Below, one piece after another: positions 19,009 through 27,507 of a DNA stretch of 64,000 nt. The notes beneath the pieces are model-generated. The model was not told the DNA's origin. It did not search any database and worked only from the letters and a program-made list of their open reading frames with translations. The stretch spans positions 337,501 through 401,500 of the forward strand of contig NC_015499.1 in NCBI RefSeq assembly GCF_000212395.1. Direction: 5' to 3'. This DNA is from Thermodesulfobium narugense DSM 14796 (GTDB lineage Bacteria; Thermodesulfobiota; Thermodesulfobiia; Thermodesulfobiales; Thermodesulfobiaceae). Position 1 is the first letter of the stretch. Each line of letters opens with the position of its first letter. The position numbers were made by a program, and so were the translations under genes.

Positions 19009-21415
19009 GTTCTTGAGTATTTTTAAATACAAATTCGCACGAATCAAAGTCAACTTCTATAGAATCACACTGCTTGATTGAGCCCTCTATAATCTTGTCA
19101 GCAATTGGGTCTTCAATTTTCTTTTGGATCAATCTCTTTAGAGGCCTAGCTCCAAACTTTGGATCATATCCTTCCTTTGCCAGTTGATTAACTACTTTTT
19201 CTGAGAAGGTTATGTCTATTAGATTGACTTTTAGTTTTTCTTTTACGTTTTCTAGCATCTTTTTGGTAATGTTTATCATATCTTCTTGTGTTAGAGAATT
19301 GAAAATGATTATTTCGTCTATTCTATTTAAGAATTCTGGTCTAAAAGTATCCTTTAACTCTCTTTGGATTTGGCTCTTTAGCTTTTCATAATCAAGCGAA
19401 TTAGAGCTTGCCAGAAAACCAGGGGAGCCTTCCTTAAGCATATGAGTCCCTAAATTTGAAGTCATTATAAGTATAGTATTCTTGAAGTTAACTGTTCTGC
19501 CCTTGCCGTCAGTTAGTCTTCCGTCATCTAAAATTTGCAATAAGAGATTGAATACATCTGGGTGAGCTTTTTCTATTTCATCAAACAAAATAACTGATGA
19601 AGGTCTTCTTCTAACTGCATCTGTTAACTGGCCTCCCTCAGTATATCCTACATAACCAGGAGGAGCACCGATTAGTCGTGACACAGTATGTTTTTCCATA
19701 TATTCAGACATATCAAATCTGAGGAGAGATTCTTCGCTGCCAAAAAGATATTCTGCAAGCGTTTTGGCAAGTTCTGTTTTCCCAACGCCCGTTGGTCCCA
19801 AAAATAAGAAAGAGCCCAGCGGTTTTTTGGGATCTTGAAGCCCCGCTCTTGTTCTTCTTAAAGTTTTTGCAATTGAGACAACAGCTTCATGTTGTGAAAC
19901 AATCCTCTTGTGTAGGGCTTCTTCAAGGTTTAATAACTTTTTCATTTCAGATTCTGTAAGCTTCTTTAGCTCAATACCAGTCCACTCGCTAACTACTTCA
20001 GCTATGTCCTCTTCTGTCACCACTTTGACTTCAAGAGCATTGACTTCTTCCTGATTGGTAAAACTGGATATTTCGTTTCTTATCTTTTGTTCGTTGTCCC
20101 TCAACACTGCCGCTTTTTCAAAATCTTGCATCCTTATAACGTTTTCCTTTTCTTCAATAACGTTTTCCAATTTTTTATAAAGTTCTTTCCACGCTTCTGA
20201 CATTACTGGCTCTTTGAGTTTAACTTTTGCTGAGGCTTCATCAAGAATGTCAATTGCCTTGTCTGGCAAGAATCTATCGGAGATGTATCTTTTGGCAAGC
20301 TTAACTGATGAAGTTATTGCATCTTCAGTAATTTTTACTCCATGGTGTGCTTCGTACTTTTCTTTTAAGCCGAAAAGTATTTGGATAGCTTCCTCTTGAG
20401 TAGGTTCTTCTACATGTATTGGATGAAACCTTCTTTCAAGTCCTGCATCCTTTTCAAGATGCTTCCTGTAATCTTCTACAGTAGTAGCTCCAATGCATTG
20501 GATTTCTCCCCTTGCAAGGGCGGGTTTTAGTATATTTGCCGCATCTACTGCACCTTCTGCTGCTCCTGCTCCGACAATTGTGTGTAATTCATCTATAAAG
20601 AGTATTATGTTGCCAGCATTTTTTATCTCTTCGGTTATCTTTTTTAGCCTATCTTCAAACTCGCCGCGATATTTTGTGCCAGCTATTAGTAGTCCCAAAT
20701 CAAGAGAGATCAGGCGCTTTTTTCTTAGCATTGGTGGAACGTTGTTGTCTACAATTGCTTGTGCTAGTCCTTCTACTATTGCTGTCTTTCCAACGCCAGG
20801 ATCCCCTATAAGTACAGGATTATTTTTTGTCCTTCTGCACATTATTTGGATTAGTCTTCTTATCTCTTTATCTCTACCTATTACAGGATCAAGTTTTTTC
20901 TCTCGGGCTAACGCTGTAAGATCTCTTCCAAATTCGTTCAAAAGAGGTGTACGTCCGGACTCTTTACTCTTTATTACAGAACCGCCCGAAATTATTTGGA
21001 TGATTTGGCTTCTAACCTTTCCAATGTCCATGTTGAAAGATTTTAAGACCCTTGCGCCTATTCCTTCTCCCTCTCGAAGTAGTCCTAGAAGGATGTGTTC
21101 AGTACCGATGTGATTATGTCCCAGGAGCCTTGCCTCCTCCCAGGAAAGCTCTAGTACTCTCTTTGCCCTTGGCGTAAAAGGAATTTCTGATATAAGTGTG
21201 CCGCCGCCGCGGCCTATAAGCCTTTCTACTTCACGTCTTATATCTTGAGGTTCAATGTCCATTGAATTGATAACTTTGTTAGCTATTCCTGTTCCTTCAG
21301 CCAAGAGACCTAAAAGTATATGTTCAGTACCGACAAAATTATGGCCTAAGCGCTTGGCTTCTTCCTGAGCAAGGATTATAGCCTTGGCTGCCTTTTCGGT
21401 AAACTTTTCAAACAT
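18977..21415 (-). CDS. clpC: ATP-dependent Clp protease ATPase subunit ClpC
   Basis: 812 residues, full length. It unfolds proteins and feeds them to ClpP. Two Clp_N repeats (about 1-145) are followed by AAA1 with Walker A GDPGVGKTA (204-212), a UVR-type coiled segment (near 425-455, MQDFEKAAVLRDNEQKIRNE), AAA2 with GPTGVGKTE (about 543), and the ClpB_D2-small domain. The UVR segment between the AAA domains marks ClpC rather than ClpB. No ctsR, mcsA or mcsB gene precedes it, unlike the classical Firmicutes operon. Transcription runs on into radA and disA. Confidence 0.97.
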   Translation of the reverse strand: MFEKFTEKAAKAIILAQEEAKRLGHNFVGTEHILLGLLAEGTGIANKVINSMDIEPQDIRREVERLIGRGGGTLISEIPFTPRAKRVLELSWEEARLLGHNHIGTEHILLGLLREGEGIGARVLKSFNMDIGKVRSQIIQIISGGSVIKSKESGRTPLLNEFGRDLTALAREKKLDPVIGRDKEIRRLIQIMCRRTKNNPVLIGDPGVGKTAIVEGLAQAIVDNNVPPMLRKKRLISLDLGLLIAGTKYRGEFEDRLKKITEEIKNAGNIILFIDELHTIVGAGAAEGAVDAANILKPALARGEIQCIGATTVEDYRKHLEKDAGLERRFHPIHVEEPTQEEAIQILFGLKEKYEAHHGVKITEDAITSSVKLAKRYISDRFLPDKAIDILDEASAKVKLKEPVMSEAWKELYKKLENVIEEKENVIRMQDFEKAAVLRDNEQKIRNEISSFTNQEEVNALEVKVVTEEDIAEVVSEWTGIELKKLTESEMKKLLNLEEALHKRIVSQHEAVVSIAKTLRRTRAGLQDPKKPLGSFLFLGPTGVGKTELAKTLAEYLFGSEESLLRFDMSEYMEKHTVSRLIGAPPGYVGYTEGGQLTDAVRRRPSSVILFDEIEKAHPDVFNLLLQILDDGRLTDGKGRTVNFKNTILIMTSNLGTHMLKEGSPGFLASSNSLDYEKLKSQIQRELKDTFRPEFLNRIDEIIIFNSLTQEDMINITKKMLENVKEKLKVNLIDITFSEKVVNQLAKEGYDPKFGARPLKRLIQKKIEDPIADKIIEGSIKQCDSIEVDFDSCEFVFKNTQELVSTRSSNSK

Positions 21416-21454
21416 TTTAGACCTCCAGAGTGAGATTAAATTTTCTTGATATAT

Positions 21455-21476
21455 ATTATACTATGTTTATTAACAT
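21455..21476 (-). promoter_or_regulatory. Putative clpC promoter -10 with adjoining inverted repeat
   Basis: On the minus strand a perfect TATAAT stands at 21460-21455, about 40 bases before the clpC ATG. An inverted repeat ATGTT-N4-AACAT (21463-21476) falls directly upstream, inside the -35/-10 spacer, a place where a repressor would act. It is not a CIRCE element or a CtsR heptamer pair. The -35 box is weak. Confidence 0.5.
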
Positions 21477-21581
21477 TTAGTTAGAAAATTGCCTTTATTT
21501 TTTTGTAAGATAATTTTTAAATCTTGCCAATAACCTTTATTTTTTACTGTTCTGGTAATTTTTTGCTGCAATAATATTTCA

Positions 21582-21605
21582 TAATATTACATTTAATATT
21601 ACATT
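21582..21605. repeat. Tandem 12-base repeat TAATATTACATT
   Basis: Two exact back-to-back copies of TAATATTACATT lie in the 325-base AT-rich gap between the divergent clpC and hldD-like genes; a weaker relative (CAATACATTAAA) follows near 21616. No gene is seen in 21416-21740. The copies may bind a regulator of either neighbour or may be simple drift in AT-rich DNA. Confidence 0.6.
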
Positions 21606-21740
21606 AAATTCTTTACAATACATTAAATAAAGTTTCCAAACGGGTAAATTGCCAGATTCTACCAACATGTGATATATTACTTTTAATCAACATTATAAAA
21701 AATTAAATTTTTAATTTAAAATTGAAAAGAGGTTGATACT

Positions 21741-22661
21741 TTGAGGATTCTAGTTACTGGAGCAGCTGGTTTTATAGGTTCTAACTTGGTTAAGGCTCTT
21801 GAAAATCACTTTCCTACTTATGAAATATATGCCTTAGATGATTTTTCAAGCGGTCATTTTAAAAATCTTTTGGGATTTAAGGGAGAAGTAATAACTGCTG
21901 ATATATCTTGCAAAGAAGTTTGGGAGAGATTAAAAGACTATAGATTTGACGTTATATTTCATGAAGGTGCCATATCTGACACAAGGGTCTTAGATCAAGG
22001 TCTAGTGATGAGGGTAAACACGGAGTCTTTTAAATATTTGCTCGATCTTGCAAAGTGCTCTAAATCAAAGGTAATCTATGCTTCTAGTGCTGCAGTTTAT
22101 GGGAATTCGCCTGCGCCGCAAAAAGAAGATGAAGGCTTAGTGCCAGAAAACGTTTATGGCTTCTCAAAATATGCAATGGACATGATAGCGCTCAAGTTTA
22201 TGGAAATAAACCCTGATATCCAAGTTTGTGGTATGAGATATTTTAACGTGTATGGTCCCGGTGAGGATTTTAAAGGTGAATATGCGAGTATGATAAGACA
22301 GATGTTTATGAGAATTAAAAAAGGACAAAATCCAAGACTTTTTAAATATGGCGAGCAAAAAAGGGATTTTGTGTATATAAAAGACGTAATTAATGCAAAC
22401 ATAAAGGCAATGGAAAGTGACGTATCTGGCATATTTAACATAGCTACTGGAGTGGCAAGGTCATTTAACGATATTGTAAAGATCATTTCTGATGTTACGA
22501 AAAAAGATATCAACGTAGAGTATTTTGATTGTCCGTATGACTTTTATCAGAATTTGACTCAAGCTGACATTTCAAGAGCAAAATCTTTTTTGGGGTATAT
22601 CCCTGAATACGATCTTGAGACAGGCATAAAAGAGTATATAAATTACTTAGAGAAGTTCTAA
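21741..22661 (+). CDS. hldD: NAD-dependent sugar epimerase, HldD-like (ADP-glyceromanno-heptose 6-epimerase)
   Basis: 306 residues of the extended short-chain dehydrogenase family. The NAD loop GAAGFIG is at 7-13 and the catalytic Tyr-xxx-Lys at 139/143 (YGFSK). The FHEGAISDT segment (73-81) is the one seen in ADP-L-glycero-D-manno-heptose 6-epimerases, as is the FNVYGPGED block. The expected role is epimerising ADP-heptose for the lipopolysaccharide inner core, implying an outer membrane. The start is TTG with AGAGG upstream. It stands alone; other heptose genes are not in this window, so a GDP/UDP-sugar epimerase remains possible. Confidence 0.85.
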   Translation: MRILVTGAAGFIGSNLVKALENHFPTYEIYALDDFSSGHFKNLLGFKGEVITADISCKEVWERLKDYRFDVIFHEGAISDTRVLDQGLVMRVNTESFKYLLDLAKCSKSKVIYASSAAVYGNSPAPQKEDEGLVPENVYGFSKYAMDMIALKFMEINPDIQVCGMRYFNVYGPGEDFKGEYASMIRQMFMRIKKGQNPRLFKYGEQKRDFVYIKDVINANIKAMESDVSGIFNIATGVARSFNDIVKIISDVTKKDINVEYFDCPYDFYQNLTQADISRAKSFLGYIPEYDLETGIKEYINYLEKF

Positions 22662-22840
22662 ATTTTTAAAGTTTTAAAAAGCATTTTATCCAAGTTTTTA
22701 AGAAAGCGATTGAGATTAAATGAAAGTATACTTTATTTGTTAAATGTATTAATTATGGTTATTTCAGATATAAATACTTAAGTATATATAAAAAGAAAAA
22801 TTATTTGAATTATCAGAATTTATAAAAAATTCAAATTTTG

Positions 22841-23009
22841 TGTTACAATACCTATCAAGGTAATCACTCTTGGGTAAGTCTTATGAAGGGATTTACCTTA
22901 CAAGATTTTTTTGGTGACTCTTCACAAAAAGAGAGGAGGGGTAACAGGAAAACAACGTTTTTGTTATTTGTTTTAAGAATTCTTACCTTCATGAAGGGGG
23001 TGTTGTTTT
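22841..23009 (+). promoter_or_regulatory. Extended -10 promoter and structured leader of the hydrogenase operon
   Basis: The 348-base gap 22662-23009 holds no certain gene. An extended -10 (TG-T-TACAAT, 22841-22849) predicts an RNA start near 22856. The leader then begins with AAGGTAA (22857-22863), which can pair exactly with TTACCTT (22893-22899). A competing stem GGTAAGTC/GATTTACC (22873-22880 with 22890-22897, one G-U) uses part of the same right arm and is followed by GATTTTTTT. Near the end, the palindrome CCTTCATGAAGG (22986-22997) covers the hydrogenase ribosome-binding site. This suggests post-initiation control; no known riboswitch class is recognised. Confidence 0.45.
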
Positions 23010-23020
23010 TTGTTATCTAG
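22883..23020 (+). CDS. Possible 45-residue leader peptide ORF upstream of hydrogenase
   Basis: An ATG at 22883 opens a 45-codon frame: a polar first half (MKGFTLQDFFGDSS, then KERRGNRK) and a hydrophobic second half (FLLFVLRILTFMKGVLFFVI) that would make one membrane segment. Its stop (23018-23020) overlaps the TTG start of the hydrogenase small subunit by eleven bases, the geometry of translational coupling. The ribosome-binding site is weak and the ATG lies in the loop of a leader hairpin. It could be a regulatory leader peptide, a small membrane protein, or chance. Confidence 0.35.
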   Translation: MKGFTLQDFFGDSSQKERRGNRKTTFLLFVLRILTFMKGVLFFVI

Positions 23021-24080
23021 TTTGGCTAAGAATAAGGTTAGTAGAAGGGATTTTATGAAAGCCTGTGCGGCTATGGCCGTATATCTGGGCTTGAGCGAGT
23101 CTTTTGCTCCAAAGATTGCTGATGCAGTTGAAAATGCAAGCAAAAAAGCTCCTGTAATATGGTTAGAGGCTCAAGACTGTGCCGGTTGTTCAGAAGCCTT
23201 CCTCAATCTTACAGAACCCACTCCTACGCAGATTATTCTTGATACCATTAGCTTGAAGTATCACGAGACCATTATGTTTGGAAGCGGATATGTTGCCGAC
23301 AAGGCTTTGGATGAGGCTATGAAGACTCCGGGATACGTTTTAGTAGTTGAAGGCTCAATACCCACTGCGGATCCTCTATTTTGCACAGCAGGAACTATGA
23401 GCGATACCAATCCTGCAAGAAGACCAGTGGTTGAGACGCTTAAAGAAGCTTATAAAAACGCTGCTGTAGTCATAGCGCTTGGATCTTGCGCTAGCTGGGG
23501 CGGTGTAGTGCAGGCTACTCCTTCAAAGGGTAGAGGAGTAAGCGATATTGTTGGGAAAGAAAAGGTTATAAACCTTCCAATGTGTCCATGCAATCCCGAT
23601 CATCTTGTAGGAACCCTTGTTTATTATCTTACTTTCAAGAAAGCTCCGCCGCTTGACATTCACCAGAGACCTTTAATGTTCTTTGGGACTCTCATTCATG
23701 ACAATTGCCCAAGAAGGGGACATTTTGAGAGAGGCGAATTCGTAACCAATTATGGTGATCCAAGTCAGGCTGAATACTGCTTGTACTTAAAGGGTTGTAA
23801 GGGACCATTTACTTTTAGCGATTGTCCGTCAAGAGGTTTCAATGACAACGTAAACTGGTGTATAAAGTCTAATGCTCCTTGTGCTGGTTGTTCGCAGCCA
23901 GAATTTTATGCTGGGTTCTCTCCTCTTTATGAGAAGTCTAATGACGTTAATTTGCCAGGTATTGGTGGAGTGCCATCTGAAACTGTAGGTACGGTAGCTG
24001 CAGCTGTGACTGCACTGGGAGTCGCTGCCCACCTTGTTGGCCGCTCTGTATTTGGCAAGAAGAAGGAGGGAGATAAATAA
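23010..24080 (+). CDS. hyaA: [NiFe] hydrogenase small subunit, membrane-bound uptake type
   Basis: 356 residues. A twin-arginine signal (SRRDFMK, R12-R13, then a hydrophobic stretch) directs Tat export with the large subunit as passenger. Cysteines for the three Fe-S clusters are present: DCAGCSE, GSCASWGG and CPCNPDHL (proximal), then HDNCPRRGHFE, LKGCKGPFTF..CP and NAPCAGCSQP (distal and medial). A C-terminal hydrophobic helix (TVAAAVTALGVAAHLVG) anchors it in the membrane, a mark of group 1 respiratory hydrogenases. TTG at 23010 is the start; GAAGGGGG lies about nine bases upstream. Confidence 0.95.
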   Translation: MLSSLAKNKVSRRDFMKACAAMAVYLGLSESFAPKIADAVENASKKAPVIWLEAQDCAGCSEAFLNLTEPTPTQIILDTISLKYHETIMFGSGYVADKALDEAMKTPGYVLVVEGSIPTADPLFCTAGTMSDTNPARRPVVETLKEAYKNAAVVIALGSCASWGGVVQATPSKGRGVSDIVGKEKVINLPMCPCNPDHLVGTLVYYLTFKKAPPLDIHQRPLMFFGTLIHDNCPRRGHFERGEFVTNYGDPSQAEYCLYLKGCKGPFTFSDCPSRGFNDNVNWCIKSNAPCAGCSQPEFYAGFSPLYEKSNDVNLPGIGGVPSETVGTVAAAVTALGVAAHLVGRSVFGKKKEGDK

Positions 24081-24082
24081 CT

Positions 24083-25645
24083 ATGGCGAACAAAATTGTT
24101 ATAGACCCAGTTACAAGAATTGAAGGGCATTTGAGAATAGAAGTTGAGGTTGAAAATGGTGTAGTCAAAGATGCATGGTCATCAGGCACTATGGCAAGAG
24201 GATTTGAGGCCATGCTTGTTGGTAGGCAACCAATGGATGCTATTTATGTGACAGAGAGATCTTGTGGCGTATGCACTATGGTGCATGGGCTATGTTCTTC
24301 GAGGGCTTTAGATATGGCATATGGTTGTAAGGTTCCAGAGGCAGGCATACTTCTTAGGAATCTTATGCTTGCAGCTTTGTATATGGGAGATCATATACAG
24401 ATCTTTTACAACTTAAATGCACCTGATTATATAGATATAACTGCAGTTGCAGGATATAAAGGTAACGATCCAAAACTACTTGCCATAAAAGATAAGATCG
24501 TAGCGCTCGTAAAGGCTAATGATACAGCTCCCTTTACGCCAGCATATAAAGGAGATCAATATACTCTTACCGATCCAGAAATAGTTACAACGCTTGTTTC
24601 CCACTATATACAGGCTATTGAGGCAAGAGCCATTGCTCAAAAGTGCATTGCAATATTTGGCGGAAAGTCGCCTCACCAGGCAGGAGTCATTCAGGGCGGT
24701 GTAACGTATCATCCGAATCTTGAAGATTTGGTGAAGTACAAAGAGTATATTGCAAAGGTAATTGATTTCGTGCAAAACGTTTACTGGAAAGATATACTCT
24801 TCCTTGGGTCAGGGCCGCTTCTTCCTGTTGGCCAAGCAGGTCTTGGAGGAGGGTATAACAATTATCTTTCAGGCCCAGAATTTCCTCTAGACAACAGCGG
24901 AAAGAATTTCTTGTGGAAGGGTGGAGTAGTTACAGATGGCAATCTTGGCGCAGTACAGCCTCTAGATGGCCAAAAGATTGCTGAATCAGTTGCTCACTCC
25001 TGGTATGACTATTCAAATAACCAGCCACTTTTACAGCCATTTGAGGGAGAGACTAAGTTCAACCTCAAAAAAGAGGGGGCATACAGCTTCTTAAAGGCTC
25101 CACGTTACGACGGCAAGCCCTATGAAGTAGGTCCACTTGCTTGGGCTATGACGGTTCAGCCAAAGGAATTTATGGATATTGTTACAAAACTAAACATTAA
25201 ACCAGGATTTTTGGCTCGTCATGCGGCAAGAGCTTATCAGGCTGTAGATGTGTCAAAGAACGTTATGAAATGGGTAGATGAACTTGCCTCGCTAATGGGC
25301 AAGGGGCCATTAATTGTAAATGATGACAAGCCTACACCAGATAGCGCAAAAGGATTTGGCTTTGTTGAGGCACCAAGAGGATTTTTGAGTCACTGGGCAG
25401 TAATTGAAGGAAAGAAACTAAAGAATTATCAACAAGTCGTTCCTACTACCTGGAACGCATCTCCTAGAGATGCCAACAACGTTCGCGGACAATATGAACA
25501 ATCTCTGATAGGAATTCCTGTTCCAGACCCAGAAAATCCAATAAATGTTGTAAGAAATATCAGGTCGTTTGACCCGTGTCTTGCGTGTGCAGTTCACATT
25601 ATCCATCCAGAGAGCAACCGCATCTTGAAGTTTGTTGTGGAGTAG
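24083..25645 (+). CDS. hyaB: [NiFe] hydrogenase large subunit
   Basis: 520 residues, carrying the Ni-Fe(CN)2CO site that splits H2. The N-terminal ligand motif is RSCGVC (C61, C64); the C-terminal motif is DPCLACAVH (C499, C502, H505). The last 15 residues after H505 are the extension removed by a maturation protease once nickel is in place; a matching protease gene lies 1.4 kb downstream. The gene starts two bases after the small-subunit stop. It has no signal peptide, being exported with the small subunit. Confidence 0.97.
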   Translation: MANKIVIDPVTRIEGHLRIEVEVENGVVKDAWSSGTMARGFEAMLVGRQPMDAIYVTERSCGVCTMVHGLCSSRALDMAYGCKVPEAGILLRNLMLAALYMGDHIQIFYNLNAPDYIDITAVAGYKGNDPKLLAIKDKIVALVKANDTAPFTPAYKGDQYTLTDPEIVTTLVSHYIQAIEARAIAQKCIAIFGGKSPHQAGVIQGGVTYHPNLEDLVKYKEYIAKVIDFVQNVYWKDILFLGSGPLLPVGQAGLGGGYNNYLSGPEFPLDNSGKNFLWKGGVVTDGNLGAVQPLDGQKIAESVAHSWYDYSNNQPLLQPFEGETKFNLKKEGAYSFLKAPRYDGKPYEVGPLAWAMTVQPKEFMDIVTKLNIKPGFLARHAARAYQAVDVSKNVMKWVDELASLMGKGPLIVNDDKPTPDSAKGFGFVEAPRGFLSHWAVIEGKKLKNYQQVVPTTWNASPRDANNVRGQYEQSLIGIPVPDPENPINVVRNIRSFDPCLACAVHIIHPESNRILKFVVE

Positions 25646-25656
25646 GGAGGCATACT

Positions 25657-26238
25657 ATGGCGCGTTTAGAAGATCATCCACTGCCACAAAGAGTTATGCA
25701 CTGGATTAATTTGCTGTGCATGTTAGGACTCATTATATCTGGCTGGTATATCCATAGCCCATTTGCACCAGGATGGATGGGTGCTCTAAGATGGCTTCAT
25801 TTTTCATTGGCATACATCTGGATCTTGAATGCGATATTTAGAATTTACTTTGCGTTCGCTGGTTCAGATAAGGATTGGAGAGAATTTGCATATACTGGAG
25901 AAGACTTCAAAAATATCATTCCACAGATCAAGTACTATCTTTTCTTAGGTCCTCATCCTCATACAGGAAAGTACAACCCACTTCAGAAAGTAGCTTATAG
26001 TTGGCTTTTGATTGTTCTTTTCATCTTTCAGGCAACTACGGGTTTTGCTCTCTTGTGGCCAACAGGCGCTTTTGCTGGAGTAGTACACTTTTTTGGCGGT
26101 TTGTATTATTTAAGATTGTGGCACTATTTTGGCATGTTTGCGTTCATCATATTTATAATTGGTCACGTTTATCTTTCTGTTACAGAAGCATGGGATCAAG
26201 TACCGCTTATGTTTTTTGGTATTGCTAAAAAGGATTAA
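25657..26238 (+). CDS. hyaC: Hydrogenase cytochrome b subunit (Ni/Fe-hydrogenase b-type)
   Basis: 193 residues with four hydrophobic segments and histidines suited to bind heme (PQRVMHWINLLCM, LRWLHFSLAY, LRLWHYFGMFAF, IGHVYLSV). This is the HyaC/HupC pattern of di-heme cytochromes b, which take electrons from the small subunit and pass them to quinone or another membrane carrier. The open frame extends upstream to 25576 within hyaB; ATG at 25657 with GGGAGG before it is the proper start. A strong terminator follows at 26261. Confidence 0.94.
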   Translation: MARLEDHPLPQRVMHWINLLCMLGLIISGWYIHSPFAPGWMGALRWLHFSLAYIWILNAIFRIYFAFAGSDKDWREFAYTGEDFKNIIPQIKYYLFLGPHPHTGKYNPLQKVAYSWLLIVLFIFQATTGFALLWPTGAFAGVVHFFGGLYYLRLWHYFGMFAFIIFIIGHVYLSVTEAWDQVPLMFFGIAKKD

Positions 26239-26260
26239 TTTTAAATTTAGTTTTTATTTG

Positions 26261-26292
26261 CCCCGGATTTGATTAATGAATCCGGGGTTTTT
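26261..26292 (+). terminator. Rho-independent terminator after hydrogenase operon
   Basis: A perfect nine-pair stem CCCCGGATT/AATCCGGGG (26261-26269 with 26279-26287), a nine-base loop and a T run. It lies 22 bases after the cytochrome b stop and ends the small-large-cytochrome transcript. Confidence 0.92.
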
Positions 26293-26333
26293 AGTATATA
26301 ATTAAATTAGTTAAATTTCTTTGGAGGAGTAAG

Positions 26334-26864
26334 ATGTCTGAGGCGAATAACGTTTCGGTATCTGGTGCTGTAAGTTCCTCGGGAAATGGTGTTTCTAGTA
26401 TAACCAATTCGAAGAACAGTTCGAACTCTAATATAGTTTCTTCATTGAAACAGAAATTTTCAGCTCAGGTTGAGTTACAAATAGAGCAATTGAGAAAAAC
26501 AGATCAAGAAGTCAGAGCTCATGAGCAGGCTCATATTGCCGCATCGGGTGGATTGGCTACATCTGGCCCAAATTATATATACGTTACTGGACCTGACGGC
26601 AAGCTGTATGCTGTTGGTGGGGATGTTACAATAGACGTTTCTCCTGTGCCGAATAACCCGGACGCTACAATACAAAAGATGCAAACGGTTATTAGGGCTG
26701 CTTTAGCACCTGCTCAGCCTTCTAGTCAGGATTATACAGTGGCCTCTCAAGCACAGATGGTTATTATACAGGCTCAAGAGCAAAAGGCTATTATTGAAAG
26801 CCATAAATTGCAATCAGCTATTTCAGGAAATCAAAATAAAGGTAAGATAAATACCATTTTATAA
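26334..26864 (+). CDS. SprA-related putative metalloprotease-like protein
   Basis: 176 residues. A low-complexity Ser/Asn-rich N-terminus (1-40) is followed by a conserved core with the HExxH-type zinc motif HEQAH (in VRAHEQAHIAASGG), then GPNYIYVTGPDGKLYAVGGDVTIDVSPVPNNP and a helical A/Q-rich end. This is the signature of the SprA-related family (PF12118), assigned as putative metalloproteases from the motif only. There is no signal peptide. It has its own short promoter region after the hydrogenase terminator and stands as a single gene. Confidence 0.85.
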   Translation: MSEANNVSVSGAVSSSGNGVSSITNSKNSSNSNIVSSLKQKFSAQVELQIEQLRKTDQEVRAHEQAHIAASGGLATSGPNYIYVTGPDGKLYAVGGDVTIDVSPVPNNPDATIQKMQTVIRAALAPAQPSSQDYTVASQAQMVIIQAQEQKAIIESHKLQSAISGNQNKGKINTIL

Positions 26865-26938
26865 GTACCAAATACAACATATATTCGAACTTATTTATAA
26901 CTTTTACGCATTTAATTAAAGCTATTAATTTAACTTAT

Positions 26939-26967
26939 TTGACAAAAATAAAAAACCAATACATAAT
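26939..26967 (+). promoter_or_regulatory. Sigma-70-type promoter for the protease/ACD/Kor operon
   Basis: TTGACA (26939-26944), a 17-base spacer and CATAAT (26962-26967): a perfect -35 and a five-of-six -10. It lies about 50 bases before the maturation protease ATG and would drive the run of eight genes to 32897. Confidence 0.8.
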
Positions 26968-27016
26968 AATTTTGTTTGTATTTGTTAGGGGTTAAATCTT
27001 AATTTAAGGGGAAGGT

Positions 27017-27499
27017 ATGAAGATACTGGTAATAGGAATTGGAAATGAGTTACAGGGAGATGATGGATTAGGGATTCATGTAATAAAAGAATTGGAAAAA
27101 GTTTCTTTGCCAAGTGAAGTGAGCCTTTTGGCGGGAGGTACAAGCGGTCCTGATTTGATATTTTATTTCGAAGGGGTAGATTATGTAATATTCGTGGATG
27201 CTGTCAGGGGAGGAAATAAACCTGGCACGATTTACAAATATAACCCTGAAGAGATGAAGTATCAAAAGAGCATTGCATTGTCTCCTCACCAAATAGGGAT
27301 ACCTGAGACGTTGAGTCTGGCTGAATTTGTTGGCAAAAAACCAAAGAAAAGCATTTTTTTTGGTATGGAACCAATGAATTTGGACTATTCAATGGAACTT
27401 AGTGAGTCAGTAAAGAAAAAACTCCCGAGATTAGTTGAGCTTATAGTAGAGGAGATTGATAACTTTTTAGCTTCTAACAAAGATCAAAATATACTGTAA
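27017..27499 (+). CDS. hyaD: Hydrogenase maturation protease (HyaD/HoxM family)
   Basis: 160 residues. It cuts the C-terminal extension from the hydrogenase large subunit after nickel insertion. Motifs: the opening ILVIGIGNELQGDDGLG with the metal-sensing glutamate and aspartate, then FVDAVRGGNKPG with a second conserved aspartate, and SPHQIGIPE with a conserved histidine. The substrate is presumably the large subunit at 24083. It lies in a separate transcript, eight bases before the acyl-CoA synthetase gene, and so is probably co-expressed with carbon-metabolism genes. No hypA-F genes are present in the window. Confidence 0.93.
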   Translation: MKILVIGIGNELQGDDGLGIHVIKELEKVSLPSEVSLLAGGTSGPDLIFYFEGVDYVIFVDAVRGGNKPGTIYKYNPEEMKYQKSIALSPHQIGIPETLSLAEFVGKKPKKSIFFGMEPMNLDYSMELSESVKKKLPRLVELIVEEIDNFLASNKDQNIL

Positions 27500-27507
27500 G
27501 AGAGGAA

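Noticed and set aside
20493-21113. 206-codon plus-strand ORF inside clpC
   Set aside because: Antisense shadow of the conserved ClpC AAA1 region; Ser/Pro-rich translation without a ribosome-binding site.
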